A stretch of DNA of 61,906 nucleotides from an uncultured Holdemanella sp. (GTDB lineage: Bacteria; Bacillota_I; Bacilli_A; Erysipelotrichales; Erysipelotrichaceae): NCBI RefSeq assembly GCF_934754935.1, contig NZ_CAKVJB010000013.1:1-61906 (forward strand), written 5' to 3'. The position numbers and the translations under genes were made by a program. Below are positions 52,132-60,883 of the stretch, one piece after another (positions within the stretch are counted from its first letter, which is position 1; the number at the start of each line of letters is the position of its first letter). The notes under the pieces are model-generated. The model was not told the origin of the DNA. It ran no database searches and was given only the letters and a program-made list of their open reading frames with translations.

Positions 52132-52965
52132 TCAAGAAGCTATCGTACTCGATAAGATTCTCTCCAAGTGCAAAGCCAAATAACCCAACTCCGAATCCGG
52201 CAATTCTTTATGTAAAACATGACTCAATTGTTCACATAAAACACGAGCCTGTTCATAAGCGAACGGAAACTTTTCTTTTGTAAACTCTGTAATATCCATC
52301 TGTAATTTCTCATCATTATTCAATCTCAATAATAAAAATTTAATATGATTCATCAAACGAATATAGGACAATGAATTCGCATCAATACGAATATTTAAAT
52401 CTGCCTGTAATTTCTTGAAAAACTCACGAATCACACGCATTACTTCCATTGACTGCCCTACTTTATTCACCGATATAGCCGAGTGAATATGCAAAGTGAT
52501 AAACGCAATTTCATCTGCATTAATTTCTTCATGTGTATATTTTTCAATAACATCCTTTGCCTTTAATGCCACTGAATACTCATCAGGAAACATAAGCTGA
52601 ATATCCATATTAAATGGATTCGATGGAAAATCCTTCTCTTTAATTCTTTTTACCGCAAAATAAATATGATCTGCCAAAGATAATAAAATATCATGTTCTA
52701 CTTTACCAAATTTTTCTTTCGTTAAACTAATGATTTCAGACGCAATCTCAATATACATTGGGTCAATGTAATCAAAAATATTGTTTGACTTCTGTTTTGC
52801 CTGATACGCCTTTTGCATCTTATACTGCTTTGCACTACGAGGAACATCCACTTGTTCCCCTTGTTTTTTACCAAATCCAATTCCTTTAGACATCACAATT
52901 ATTTCTTCATTTTCTTTTAAAACCAAGATTGTATTATGATTCAAAATCTTCACAATTTCACACAT
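52132..52965 (-). CDS. BglG/LicT-family transcription antiterminator
   Basis: A 277-residue antiterminator. The N-terminal RNA-binding CAT domain (about 1-55) has the family pattern KILNHNTILVLKENEEIIVMSKGIGFGKK split around NHN and G-x-GFGK. PRD1 (about 65-170) has SLADHIYFAVKRI and TLHIHSA, and PRD2 (about 172-277) has LMNHIKFLLLRL and LALHLERIL; these histidines are the usual phosphorylation sites. It follows the EIICBA gene after four bases and precedes a leader with RAT and terminator. It should be controlled by EIICBA and HPr phosphorylation. Confidence 0.93.
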   Translation of the reverse strand: MCEIVKILNHNTILVLKENEEIIVMSKGIGFGKKQGEQVDVPRSAKQYKMQKAYQAKQKSNNIFDYIDPMYIEIASEIISLTKEKFGKVEHDILLSLADHIYFAVKRIKEKDFPSNPFNMDIQLMFPDEYSVALKAKDVIEKYTHEEINADEIAFITLHIHSAISVNKVGQSMEVMRVIREFFKKLQADLNIRIDANSLSYIRLMNHIKFLLLRLNNDEKLQMDITEFTKEKFPFAYEQARVLCEQLSHVLHKELPDSELGYLALHLERILSSTIAS

Positions 52966-52969
52966 ATCC

Positions 52970-55060
52970 TCAGCCCTTTACTCTTAACATCATATCATGA
53001 CATTGCATTTTTCCATATTTCTTTTCTAATTCAGCACCATCTTTTATTTTTGTGAATACAACTATAATATTCTCATCCAACGCATTGTCTTTGATATACT
53101 TTAAATCTGCATTCCACAAAACATCTCCAGCATTTACTTTCTGGTTTGGTTTTACCAACAATTCAAAACCATTGCCATTTAATTTCGCCGAATCCGTACC
53201 AAAATGAATTAAAATCTGTGTATTATCATCGATTGTTATACCTATCGCATGTTTTGTAGGATAAATCATTGAAATAACACCATCACAAGGCGAAACAACC
53301 ACACCATCATACGGACGAATCATAATGCCATCCCCCATCAATTTATGCGCAAACATAGAATCCGATGCCTGCTCTATAGGCATTACCTCACCATTTACAG
53401 GGCATTCAAGTTCCAACTTTGTTTTAGTTTCTAAAACAACTTCTTTATCCTCAAAATCATAACTTTCCGGCACATTCAACATATACTCATCCAGTTTTGT
53501 CTTTATATTCGAAGCCTGAGGACCATAAATAATTTGAATCGCATTTGGCTGACACATAATAGCTGCAGCCCCTGATTTTTTTAACACTCCTTCATTTATT
53601 AAAGTATCATCTTTGATTGTCGCTCTTAATCTTGTGATACAACAATCCAAATCGGTAAAGTTACTTCGACCACCTAAGCCTTGAACTATCATCTGACTTC
53701 TTGGATCAATCAATGATTTATCAAAACTAAAATCATATTTTTTCTTATCAAAGACTTTAATACTTTCATCTCGTCCAGGCGTTTTTAAATCACATTTCAC
53801 AATCAAGAATTTAAATACACCATAATAAATAAAGAAATATACAAAACCAAGTAAAACCACAACAATCCAATTTGTCTTCGCATTTCCCTGCAAAATCCCA
53901 AACAGAGTAAAATCAAGCAATCCCGCTGAAAAAGTAAATCCAATCGCAACCTGTAAAGCTTGTGCAACCACAAAACATGTAGCAGCTAAAAACACATGAA
54001 CAACATATAATAATGGTGCCACAAACAAGAAAGAAAATTCAATCGGCTCTGTAATTCCTGTTAATGCACTCGTTAAAGCCGCCGAAAGTAATAAACTCGC
54101 CGTCTTTTTCTTAGCTTCTGGATTTGCGCACTGATACATGGCTAAGGCTGCTCCGGGCATTCCAAAAATCATGAAAATAAATTCCCCAGAGAAAAACTTA
54201 GTTGCGTTTACACTAAAATGAGTCACACTTGGATCCGATAATTGCGCAAAGAAAATATTCTGCGCTCCAGATACCATTGAACCGTTCACCATTTGTACAC
54301 CACCTAGAGCACTTTGATAGAATGGCATGTACCAAACGTGATGCAAGCCAAAAGGAACTAAACTACGCTTAATAACTCCATAAATAAAAGTTCCAAAATA
54401 TCCTGAATTCGATATCAATTGCCCTAAATTATAAACACCCTGTTGTAATGGTGGCCAAACAAAATACATAAGCACACCTACAAATACATATGTAACAGCA
54501 CAAACAATCGGAACAAAGCGTTCTCCTTCATAAAAAGAAATCACACTTGGTAATTGGATCTGATAAAAACGATTATGTAAATAACTCACACCAAGTCCAA
54601 CTATAATTCCGCCAAACACACCCATTTCTAAAGACAACATACCACATACCCAAGTAATAGAGCCATCTAAAACCTGGCCTGAAACCACACCATTTACTAT
54701 ACTTCCATCCAAACAAAGTAACGCATTAATTGTGGCATGCATCACAAAAAAGGCAATAATAGCCGCAAGTGCAGCTACTTCTTTTCTTCTTTTCGACATT
54801 CCTAAGGCAATAGAAACCGCAAAAATTAATGGTAGATTATCAAATAAAATATTGCCAACTTTTTTCAATAAAATTAAAACGCTATATAAAAAGGTTCCTT
54901 GCCCTAGTACAGTTCCCAAGTGCAACGCAGTTACCGTTGTTTCATTGGTCAAAGAACTTCCTACACCTAAAAAAATGCCTGCAACAGGAAGTACGGCAAT
55001 AGGTAACATAAAGGATTTACCCATCCTTTGCAAAAAGCTAAACACATGATGTTCTTTCAT
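52970..55060 (-). CDS. PTS glucose-family EIICBA permease
   Basis: A 696-residue three-domain permease. EIIC (about 1-400) has about ten helices and FGLHHVWYMPFY near residue 240. EIIB (about 425-500) has the phospho-cysteine in LDCCITRLRATIKD near 472. EIIA (about 540-690) has both histidines, in PTKHAIGITIDD and ILIHFGTDSAKLNG near 617. Order C-B-A as in PtsG/NagE. Sugar could be glucose, N-acetylglucosamine or a maltose-type substrate; sequence alone does not decide. It is cotranscribed with the antiterminator, so it can act as its sensor. Confidence 0.93.
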   Translation of the reverse strand: MKEHHVFSFLQRMGKSFMLPIAVLPVAGIFLGVGSSLTNETTVTALHLGTVLGQGTFLYSVLILLKKVGNILFDNLPLIFAVSIALGMSKRRKEVAALAAIIAFFVMHATINALLCLDGSIVNGVVSGQVLDGSITWVCGMLSLEMGVFGGIIVGLGVSYLHNRFYQIQLPSVISFYEGERFVPIVCAVTYVFVGVLMYFVWPPLQQGVYNLGQLISNSGYFGTFIYGVIKRSLVPFGLHHVWYMPFYQSALGGVQMVNGSMVSGAQNIFFAQLSDPSVTHFSVNATKFFSGEFIFMIFGMPGAALAMYQCANPEAKKKTASLLLSAALTSALTGITEPIEFSFLFVAPLLYVVHVFLAATCFVVAQALQVAIGFTFSAGLLDFTLFGILQGNAKTNWIVVVLLGFVYFFIYYGVFKFLIVKCDLKTPGRDESIKVFDKKKYDFSFDKSLIDPRSQMIVQGLGGRSNFTDLDCCITRLRATIKDDTLINEGVLKKSGAAAIMCQPNAIQIIYGPQASNIKTKLDEYMLNVPESYDFEDKEVVLETKTKLELECPVNGEVMPIEQASDSMFAHKLMGDGIMIRPYDGVVVSPCDGVISMIYPTKHAIGITIDDNTQILIHFGTDSAKLNGNGFELLVKPNQKVNAGDVLWNADLKYIKDNALDENIIVVFTKIKDGAELEKKYGKMQCHDMMLRVKG

Positions 55061-55078
55061 TTATTAACACCTCTACTG

Positions 55079-55107
55079 TATTTATGATGATAAATGACAT
55101 TTGTCAA
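55079..55107 (-). promoter_or_regulatory. EIICBA promoter with palindrome on -35
   Basis: Minus-strand TTGACA (55102-55107), 17 bases, TAAATA (55079-55084). The palindrome TGACA-TT-TGTCA (55095-55106) covers the -35 box. The same palindrome lies upstream of PTS 1 (28151-28162). No RAT or attenuator is seen here. Confidence 0.55.
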
Positions 55108-55118
55108 AAAGTCCATAA

Positions 55119-55162
55119 GAAAAAAGGTAATGAAGAATCATTATCTTGAAATCTTCATTACC
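55119..55162 (-). terminator. terminator of the transketolase-methyltransferase unit
   Basis: Perfect 10-bp stem GGTAATGAAG / CTTCATTACC with a 17-base loop, then TTTTTTCTT on the minus strand. The 5' arm is within the last codons of the methyltransferase. Confidence 0.85.
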
Positions 55163-55725
55163 CAATAGCCCTTATCACGAGCCATTTTTTCTACTTCATA
55201 GCCTTTTTTTTGTAAATAATTGATTGCACTTTGTGCACCATGCTGCTTGCGCATGACGATCCAGAAATGACCATCTTCCTTTAAATGTTCTAAACATTGA
55301 TCAAACAACGAATAAACCATTGCCTTTCCTGTACGAATCGGTGGATTCAAAAGAATACAAGCAAATTGACCTTCATTTACACCGGATTGACATAATATCT
55401 TCGCCTCACGACGATATTTTTTCATATTTGATTCAGCGAGCTGACAAGCTCTTTGATTCACATCAATCATTGTCATTGCGGTATGTTTCCAATATTCCAT
55501 TAAAATCAATGCGATCGGGCCAATCCCACAACCTAGATCTAATGTGCTTTCAGGTTCAACTTCATTGTCGAGTACTGTTTCTAAAAGAATACGCGTACCT
55601 TCATCCAATTTATCTTTACTGAAAACTCCAGCATTCGAATTTAACTTATATGTAAAATCACGAAAGTGTATCGTAATTTCTTCAGGTGCATCTTTTACAA
55701 CATCATTTGTGAAATAGTGTGCCAT
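55141..55725 (-). CDS. RsmC-like class I SAM methyltransferase
   Basis: A 194-residue methyltransferase of the RsmC/YbxB type. SAM motif I is STLDLGCGIGPIALIL near residue 62, motif II TMIDVNQRA near 85, and the catalytic motif NPPIRTGK near 127. RsmC methylates guanine of 16S rRNA; the short YbxB-like forms lack the N-terminal half and their target is less certain. It follows the transketolase C-terminal gene after one base. Confidence 0.87.
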   Translation of the reverse strand: MAHYFTNDVVKDAPEEITIHFRDFTYKLNSNAGVFSKDKLDEGTRILLETVLDNEVEPESTLDLGCGIGPIALILMEYWKHTAMTMIDVNQRACQLAESNMKKYRREAKILCQSGVNEGQFACILLNPPIRTGKAMVYSLFDQCLEHLKEDGHFWIVMRKQHGAQSAINYLQKKGYEVEKMARDKGYWVMKISR

Positions 55726-55726
55726 A

Positions 55727-56641
55727 CTACTTTGTAGCAGCTTCTACAATTGCATCTGCATCAATCTTGTATTTTGCGAATAAAGCAGCTGGTTTTCCAC
55801 TTTCTCCAAATACATCTTGAACACCGACACGAACAAGTTTACATGCTGTTCCAGCTTCAGCCAATACTTCTGCCACAGCACTTCCTAAACCACCGATAAT
55901 TGAGTGTTCCTCGCAAGTTACGATTGTATCATGCGTTTTTGCAAGTTCAACAATCAATTCTTTATCAATTGGTTTAATTGTATGAATATTTACTACAGTT
56001 GGAGCTGTTTCCATTTTCTTTGCAGCCTCTAATGCTTCTTGAACCATTAGTCCAGTCGCTACTAAAGCAACTTTTTCACCTTTTTGAAGGACAACACCTT
56101 TTCCAAGTTCAAATTTATAGTCATCGCCATTTACACTTTCAACGCCACTACGACCTAAACGAACGTAGCAAGGACCGTCAATTTCAGCCACAGCTTTACA
56201 TGCTTGTTTGGCTTCATTATAGTCACATGGAACAATAACTTTCATGCCTGGAATACCACGCATTAAGCTAACGTCTTCAATACATTGGTGACTTGCACCA
56301 TCTTCTCCTACACTAATACCTGCATGAGAAGCACAGACTTTAACATTTAAATGTGGATATCCAATACTGTTACGAATTTGTTCAAATCCACGTCCAGTCG
56401 CAAACATAGCGAAAGTAGATGCATATGCGATTTTTCCACTAGCTGCAAGACCAGCCGCAACACTCATCATATTTCCTTCGGCAATTCCCATGTCAAAGTG
56501 ACGAGAAGGATCTACTTTTTTAGCTTCTCCACTCTTTGTACTACCAGCTAAGTCTGCATCTAATACAACGACATTTTCGTTTTCAACCATTAATTCTTTT
56601 AAAGCATCACCATAAGCGACACGTGTAGCTACTTTTGCCAT
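55727..56641 (-). CDS. transketolase, C-terminal subunit
   Basis: A 304-residue subunit with the pyrimidine-binding domain and C-terminal domain of a split transketolase: HFDMGIAEGNMMSVAAGLAASG near residue 48, SHAGISVGEDGASHQ near 108, and the CEEHSIIGGLGSAVAE motif near 243. It partners the N-terminal subunit encoded directly upstream (one-base overlap). Pentose phosphate pathway; needs thiamine diphosphate. Confidence 0.94.
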   Translation of the reverse strand: MAKVATRVAYGDALKELMVENENVVVLDADLAGSTKSGEAKKVDPSRHFDMGIAEGNMMSVAAGLAASGKIAYASTFAMFATGRGFEQIRNSIGYPHLNVKVCASHAGISVGEDGASHQCIEDVSLMRGIPGMKVIVPCDYNEAKQACKAVAEIDGPCYVRLGRSGVESVNGDDYKFELGKGVVLQKGEKVALVATGLMVQEALEAAKKMETAPTVVNIHTIKPIDKELIVELAKTHDTIVTCEEHSIIGGLGSAVAEVLAEAGTACKLVRVGVQDVFGESGKPAALFAKYKIDADAIVEAATK

Positions 56642-57456
56642 TATTCTGCCTCCAATTCTTTCATTGCAGCATGGTATTGTTCTTCATTTGGTGCTACTCC
56701 ATGCCATCCTTGTTGATCTTCCATAAATGAAACACCTTTACCCTTAATTGTCTTCGCAACAATTACAGTTGGCATTCCTTTTGTTTCACGAGCTTCTTTT
56801 AGTGCAGCACGCAATTGATCAAAATCATGACCATCTACATTGATTACGTGACAGTTGAAAGCCTCGAATTTTTTATCCAAAGGATAAACACTCATAACTT
56901 CATCTACATGACCATCAATTTGAAGGTTGTTGTTGTCAACAATAATACATAAGTTATCTAACTTATAGTGAGCTGCTGACATTGTAGCTTCCCATACTTG
57001 TCCTTCTTGGCATTCACCATCTCCAAGTACAGTATAGATACGATGATCGTTTTTATCTAATTTATTTGCCAACGCCATACCTACAGCACAAGAAATACCT
57101 TGTCCTAAAGAACCTGTAGACATATCTACGCCTTCTACATAATTCATATTAGGGTGTCCTTGTAAACGTGAATTGATAGCTCTAAAAGTTGTCAATTCTT
57201 CTTCTGGAAGGAATCCTTTTTCAGCAAGTACTGCATATAAAGCTGGACTTGCATGTCCCTTACTCAATACAAAACGATCACGATTTAATGTATTTAAGTT
57301 TTCCTCATTAATATCCATTTCTTCAAAGTATAACTCTGTCAAAATGTCAGTTGCACCTAAACTTCCGCCCGGGTGTCCACTTTGGGCACTATACACTTCT
57401 TTCACAATATTTCTACGAATATTTTTTGCGTGCAATGCAAGTTCCTTGTTTTCCAT
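56641..57456 (-). CDS. transketolase, N-terminal subunit
   Basis: A 271-residue subunit carrying the diphosphate-binding domain: the GHPGGSLGATDILTELYF motif near residue 27, LSKGHASPALYAVL near 64 and the thiamine-diphosphate GDGECQEGQVWEA motif near 145. Start 57456 (MENKEL) has AAGGAG 14 bases upstream, rather far; longer frames add residues unlike the family. It pairs with the following gene to make one enzyme. Confidence 0.93.
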   Translation of the reverse strand: MENKELALHAKNIRRNIVKEVYSAQSGHPGGSLGATDILTELYFEEMDINEENLNTLNRDRFVLSKGHASPALYAVLAEKGFLPEEELTTFRAINSRLQGHPNMNYVEGVDMSTGSLGQGISCAVGMALANKLDKNDHRIYTVLGDGECQEGQVWEATMSAAHYKLDNLCIIVDNNNLQIDGHVDEVMSVYPLDKKFEAFNCHVINVDGHDFDQLRAALKEARETKGMPTVIVAKTIKGKGVSFMEDQQGWHGVAPNEEQYHAAMKELEAE

Positions 57457-57537
57457 AATATTTAAGTTATCTCCTTTTTGCGCATACATTATAACAAACT
57501 TTTCATCACAATACACCCCTTTCAAAAATCAATTATT

Positions 57538-57909
57538 TCACAAATGCATATCTTGCCAAACATAAGCTGCATCATTGATCATTTCCATGTCTTTACTTGA
57601 AATTCCAAGCAATTCTAGCACTTCAAAAACATCCATTCCCTTTTCATACAACTTTTTAAAACAATCCATTCGAGCTCGTCTTTGTTCCTGCAAAATAGTT
57701 TCTTCTAACATTTGCTGAACCACTTGCGACTTAGCATAATATCGCATTCCATTCACTTTTAAAGCTAACTTTTCATCCACATCCTCAAAGAGTGCTTTTA
57801 AAGTTTTTAAATCACATCCCCGATTCAATAAAAGTAAATAAAAATCTCGAATCTGCAAGTTATACACTCTTTTGCGAAATAATTCAAATTCTACATCTAA
57901 TTTTTCCAT
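57538..57909 (-). CDS. small helical protein of unknown function
   Basis: A 123-residue, largely helical, charged protein. The tail LYEKGMDVFEVLELLGISSKDMEMI resembles the helix-turn-helix-like tail of the Rpn-type protein at 39.3 kb (LEKGFSVKVIASIFSVSEDSI), perhaps by chance. Start 57909 has AAAGGAG nine bases before it. I do not recognise a family. Confidence 0.65.
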   Translation of the reverse strand: MEKLDVEFELFRKRVYNLQIRDFYLLLLNRGCDLKTLKALFEDVDEKLALKVNGMRYYAKSQVVQQMLEETILQEQRRARMDCFKKLYEKGMDVFEVLELLGISSKDMEMINDAAYVWQDMHL

Positions 57910-57963
57910 TTTTATGTTCTCCTTTTTTCTACACTCTCTTATACGTAAAAAAAAGGAGAAATT

Positions 57964-57994
57964 CACAAAAAAAGTGAGAAATTAATCTCACTTT
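57964..57994 (-). terminator. terminator of glgB
   Basis: Perfect 9-bp stem AAAGTGAGA / TCTCACTTT with a six-base loop, then a T-run on the minus strand. The stop codon of glgB is in the stem. Confidence 0.9.
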
Positions 57995-59814
57995 TCAACT
58001 TCATAAATCATAGCACCAAAACTAGGTACGTTAACTTCAATCATATATGGCTGATTATGTCTTGATAAACGCATAGCCTGCACTTCTTGAGGCGTATGGT
58101 CTTTTAAATTTCCATTATATTTATCCCACTCTGTATTTAAAATTTCCTTATATTTTCCTTTACAAGGAACACCAAACTGTTGGTGATCATATGGATTTGT
58201 AGAGAAATTCATAATGATGACATAATCTTTCTTTGAACCACGACGAATGAATGAGAATGTATTTTGTCCTACATTATCCGCATCGATCCAGCAAAAACGA
58301 CTTGGATCATAATCTTGATCAAAGAATGCATCATTTTCTGTATAAATTTTACCTAAGTCTTCACACAAACGTTTAAACGCATCATGCATTGGATAATCTA
58401 ACAAGAACCAGTCACAACTCTTTTGTTCATCCCACTCACGCAACTGGCCAATTTCATTACCCATGAAATTCAATTTTTTACCAGGGTGCGCAAACATATA
58501 TACATATAAAGCTCTTGCCTGGGCAAACTTATCTTCATAACTTCCCCACATCTTATCTACAATGGTTGCCTTACCATGCACAACTTCATCATGACTAAAT
58601 GGCAAGATAAATCTTTCAGAATAGAAATAAGCCATTGAGAAAGTAATATCATGGTGATGCCACTTACGATAGATTGGATCTCTTTTTAAATAAGACAATG
58701 TATCGTTCATCCATCCAAGATCCCACTTATAGTCAAATCCTAAGCCACCTACATAACTAGGTTTTGTGACATTCGGGAAATCACTAGAGTCTTCTGCAAT
58801 CAACATGATTTTTCCTTGATATTCTTCATTCAACAAGTAATTCATACGCTTCATAAAATCACATGCGCCTTCATTGACTCCATTATTTTTATTTCCATGC
58901 CAGAAAATCGCATTGCTGATGGCATCCATTCTTAATCCATCCACATGATATACGTCTACCCAGAAATTGGCTGCAGACATTAAGAATGAACGTACTTCTT
59001 CTTTCCATAAGTCAAAGTTAGCTGTTCCCCATTCACTGTTGGCATCTTCTGGCTTCGAATATTCATATAAAGGAGTGCCATCAAACATTCCTAACGCATA
59101 ATTATCCTTCACAAAGTGCACAGGCACAAAATCCATGATAACACCAATGCCAGCTTCATGAAGAGCATTCACAAAGTGCATCAATTCATGATTTGTTCCA
59201 TAACGAGATGTACTTGAAAAATAACCAGTACATTGATATCCCCAAGAACCATCAAATGGATATTCACATAGTGGCATAACTTCTACATGTGTAAAGTGAT
59301 GTTTCTTACAATGTTCAATTAAATCTTTTTCAATTTCATGATATTGTACAAATTCTTCGTTCTCATCATCTTTTTTCCATGAACCAACATGCATTTCATA
59401 AATATTCACAGGCGAATCAAATCCTTTATTTCTTTGATTCAACCATTCCTTGTCAGTCCATCCATCATAACTTAAATCCGATATGATACTTGCCGTATTC
59501 GGTCTTAATTCACTATAAAAAGCATATGGATCCATTTTATCTACCAATTCACCATTTGCCTGCCATACACGATATTTATAAGAACCCTGATTCTTTGCAC
59601 CTTGCACAAAACATTCCCAAATACCGCGTTTATCTTTTTTCATTTTGTTGGCTTGATCATCCCAGTCATTAAATGTACCAATAACTGAAATATTCTTTGC
59701 GTTTGGAGCATATACGCGAAAGCGAACGCCATCCCCTTCTAAATGTGCACCAAAAATATTATATGCATGTATATCACGCCCTTCAAAAAAGGCTTTTGTC
59801 TTTCTTTGATCCAT
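57988..59814 (-). CDS. glgB: 1,4-alpha-glucan branching enzyme GlgB
   Basis: A 608-residue GH13 branching enzyme. The N-terminal CBM48 domain (about 20-110) has GVRFRVYAPNAKNISVIG. The catalytic barrel has GVIMDFVPVHF near 235, the nucleophile Asp in VDGLRMDAISNAIF near 292, the acid Glu in LIAEDSSDFP near 333 and the third Asp in LPFSHDEVVHG near 405. It adds alpha-1,6 branches to glycogen. No other glg gene is in the window. Start 59814 has GGAGG ten bases before it. A TATAAA lies at 59840-59845 and a cre-like site about 57 bases upstream of the predicted start. Confidence 0.94.
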   Translation of the reverse strand: MDQRKTKAFFEGRDIHAYNIFGAHLEGDGVRFRVYAPNAKNISVIGTFNDWDDQANKMKKDKRGIWECFVQGAKNQGSYKYRVWQANGELVDKMDPYAFYSELRPNTASIISDLSYDGWTDKEWLNQRNKGFDSPVNIYEMHVGSWKKDDENEEFVQYHEIEKDLIEHCKKHHFTHVEVMPLCEYPFDGSWGYQCTGYFSSTSRYGTNHELMHFVNALHEAGIGVIMDFVPVHFVKDNYALGMFDGTPLYEYSKPEDANSEWGTANFDLWKEEVRSFLMSAANFWVDVYHVDGLRMDAISNAIFWHGNKNNGVNEGACDFMKRMNYLLNEEYQGKIMLIAEDSSDFPNVTKPSYVGGLGFDYKWDLGWMNDTLSYLKRDPIYRKWHHHDITFSMAYFYSERFILPFSHDEVVHGKATIVDKMWGSYEDKFAQARALYVYMFAHPGKKLNFMGNEIGQLREWDEQKSCDWFLLDYPMHDAFKRLCEDLGKIYTENDAFFDQDYDPSRFCWIDADNVGQNTFSFIRRGSKKDYVIIMNFSTNPYDHQQFGVPCKGKYKEILNTEWDKYNGNLKDHTPQEVQAMRLSRHNQPYMIEVNVPSFGAMIYEVEK

Positions 59815-59882
59815 AACGATATAACCTCCGTACATATATTTTATACCGGAACGCAAGAAACTTAAAGCAGATTTTTTAGATT

Positions 59883-59897
59883 TTGAAAACGCTTACC
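59883..59897. promoter_or_regulatory. cre-like site upstream of glgB
   Basis: TTGAAAACGCTTACC matches WTGNAANCGNWNNCW except the last position. It lies upstream of the predicted glgB -35 region, a position more fitting for activation than for repression. Confidence 0.4.
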
Positions 59898-59904
59898 AAT
59901 ATGC

Positions 59905-59930
59905 AAAAAAGATGCAACTATCGTTGCACC
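59905..59930 (-). terminator. terminator of the hslO-dusB unit
   Basis: Stem GGTGCAAC / GTTGCATC (one G-U) with a four-base loop, followed by TTTTTTG on the minus strand. It overlaps the dusB stop codon. Confidence 0.88.
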
Positions 59931-60883
59931 TCCATGAATTGACGTAATATATTCTCTAAATCTTCCAACGTATTCATTTGTGACATCTCATTCTTAAAGA
60001 TTCTTGAACTTGGAAGTCCCTTTAAATACCAGCTAGCCAAGCCACGCATTTCACGAATAGCTACCTTTTCACCCTTCGTGTCCGCTAAACCCTTGGCGTG
60101 ATCCATACAAATCTCAACGCGATCTTCCATTGAAAATTCATGATTCTGACCTGTAATCGAATCCACGCATTCTTGAATCAAAAATGGATTTCCAACAATT
60201 CCACGACCTAACATAACCGCATCACAGCCTGTTTCATTCATCATACGATGAAAATCTTCTACACTGCGGACATCCCCATTTCCAATAACAGGAATCGACA
60301 CAGCATCCTTCACTTGTTTAATATAAGACCAGTCTGCTTTTCCTTCATACATCTGATTACGTGTACGTCCATGTACAGCTACAGCACTAACGCCCACACT
60401 CTCCATAGCCTTTGCCATTTCAACACAATTGATATGATATGTATCAAAGCCTAAACGCATCTTAACTGTTACTGGCTTACTTACATTTTGAACAATATTA
60501 GATACAAGCTCTTTGGCATAATCAATATCTTTCATCAAGAAACTTCCAGCCTGTGCTTTAATCACCTTATTTACAGGACATCCCATATTGAAGTCAATAA
60601 TGTCACAATTGGTTTGTGTATCTAAATATTTAGCAGCATATACAACTGTATCAATGTCATGACCAAATAATTGAAAAGATACTGGATGTTCATTTTCATC
60701 AATAGCACACATCTGCTTTGTTTTTAAAGAATCATAGTACAAAGCTTTGTCACTGACCATTTCGTTACATACTAAACCTGCACCAAAACGTTTCGCAATT
60801 CTTCGAAATGCGATATTACTAATACCTGCCAATGGCGCAATAACTACAGGGTTTTCAATTTCAACATTTCCAATCTTAATCAT
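59918..60883 (-). CDS. dusB: tRNA-dihydrouridine synthase DusB
   Basis: A 321-residue FMN-dependent Dus enzyme. APLAGISNIAFRRIAKRFGAG at the start, FNMGCPVNKVIKAQAGSFLM near residue 98 with the catalytic cysteine of the family in MGCP, VKMRLGFD near 144 and AVHGRTRNQMYEG near 173. It reduces uridine in tRNA. Start 60883 overlaps the end of hslO by eight bases (ATGATTAA), showing translational coupling. Confidence 0.95.
   Translation of the reverse strand: MIKIGNVEIENPVVIAPLAGISNIAFRRIAKRFGAGLVCNEMVSDKALYYDSLKTKQMCAIDENEHPVSFQLFGHDIDTVVYAAKYLDTQTNCDIIDFNMGCPVNKVIKAQAGSFLMKDIDYAKELVSNIVQNVSKPVTVKMRLGFDTYHINCVEMAKAMESVGVSAVAVHGRTRNQMYEGKADWSYIKQVKDAVSIPVIGNGDVRSVEDFHRMMNETGCDAVMLGRGIVGNPFLIQECVDSITGQNHEFSMEDRVEICMDHAKGLADTKGEKVAIREMRGLASWYLKGLPSSRIFKNEMSQMNTLEDLENILRQFMEVQR

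Noticed and set aside
55061..55125. RAT or attenuator before EIICBA
   Set aside because: No TGTTACTG or GCAGGCA core and no second terminator. The only hairpin belongs to the end of the methyltransferase gene.
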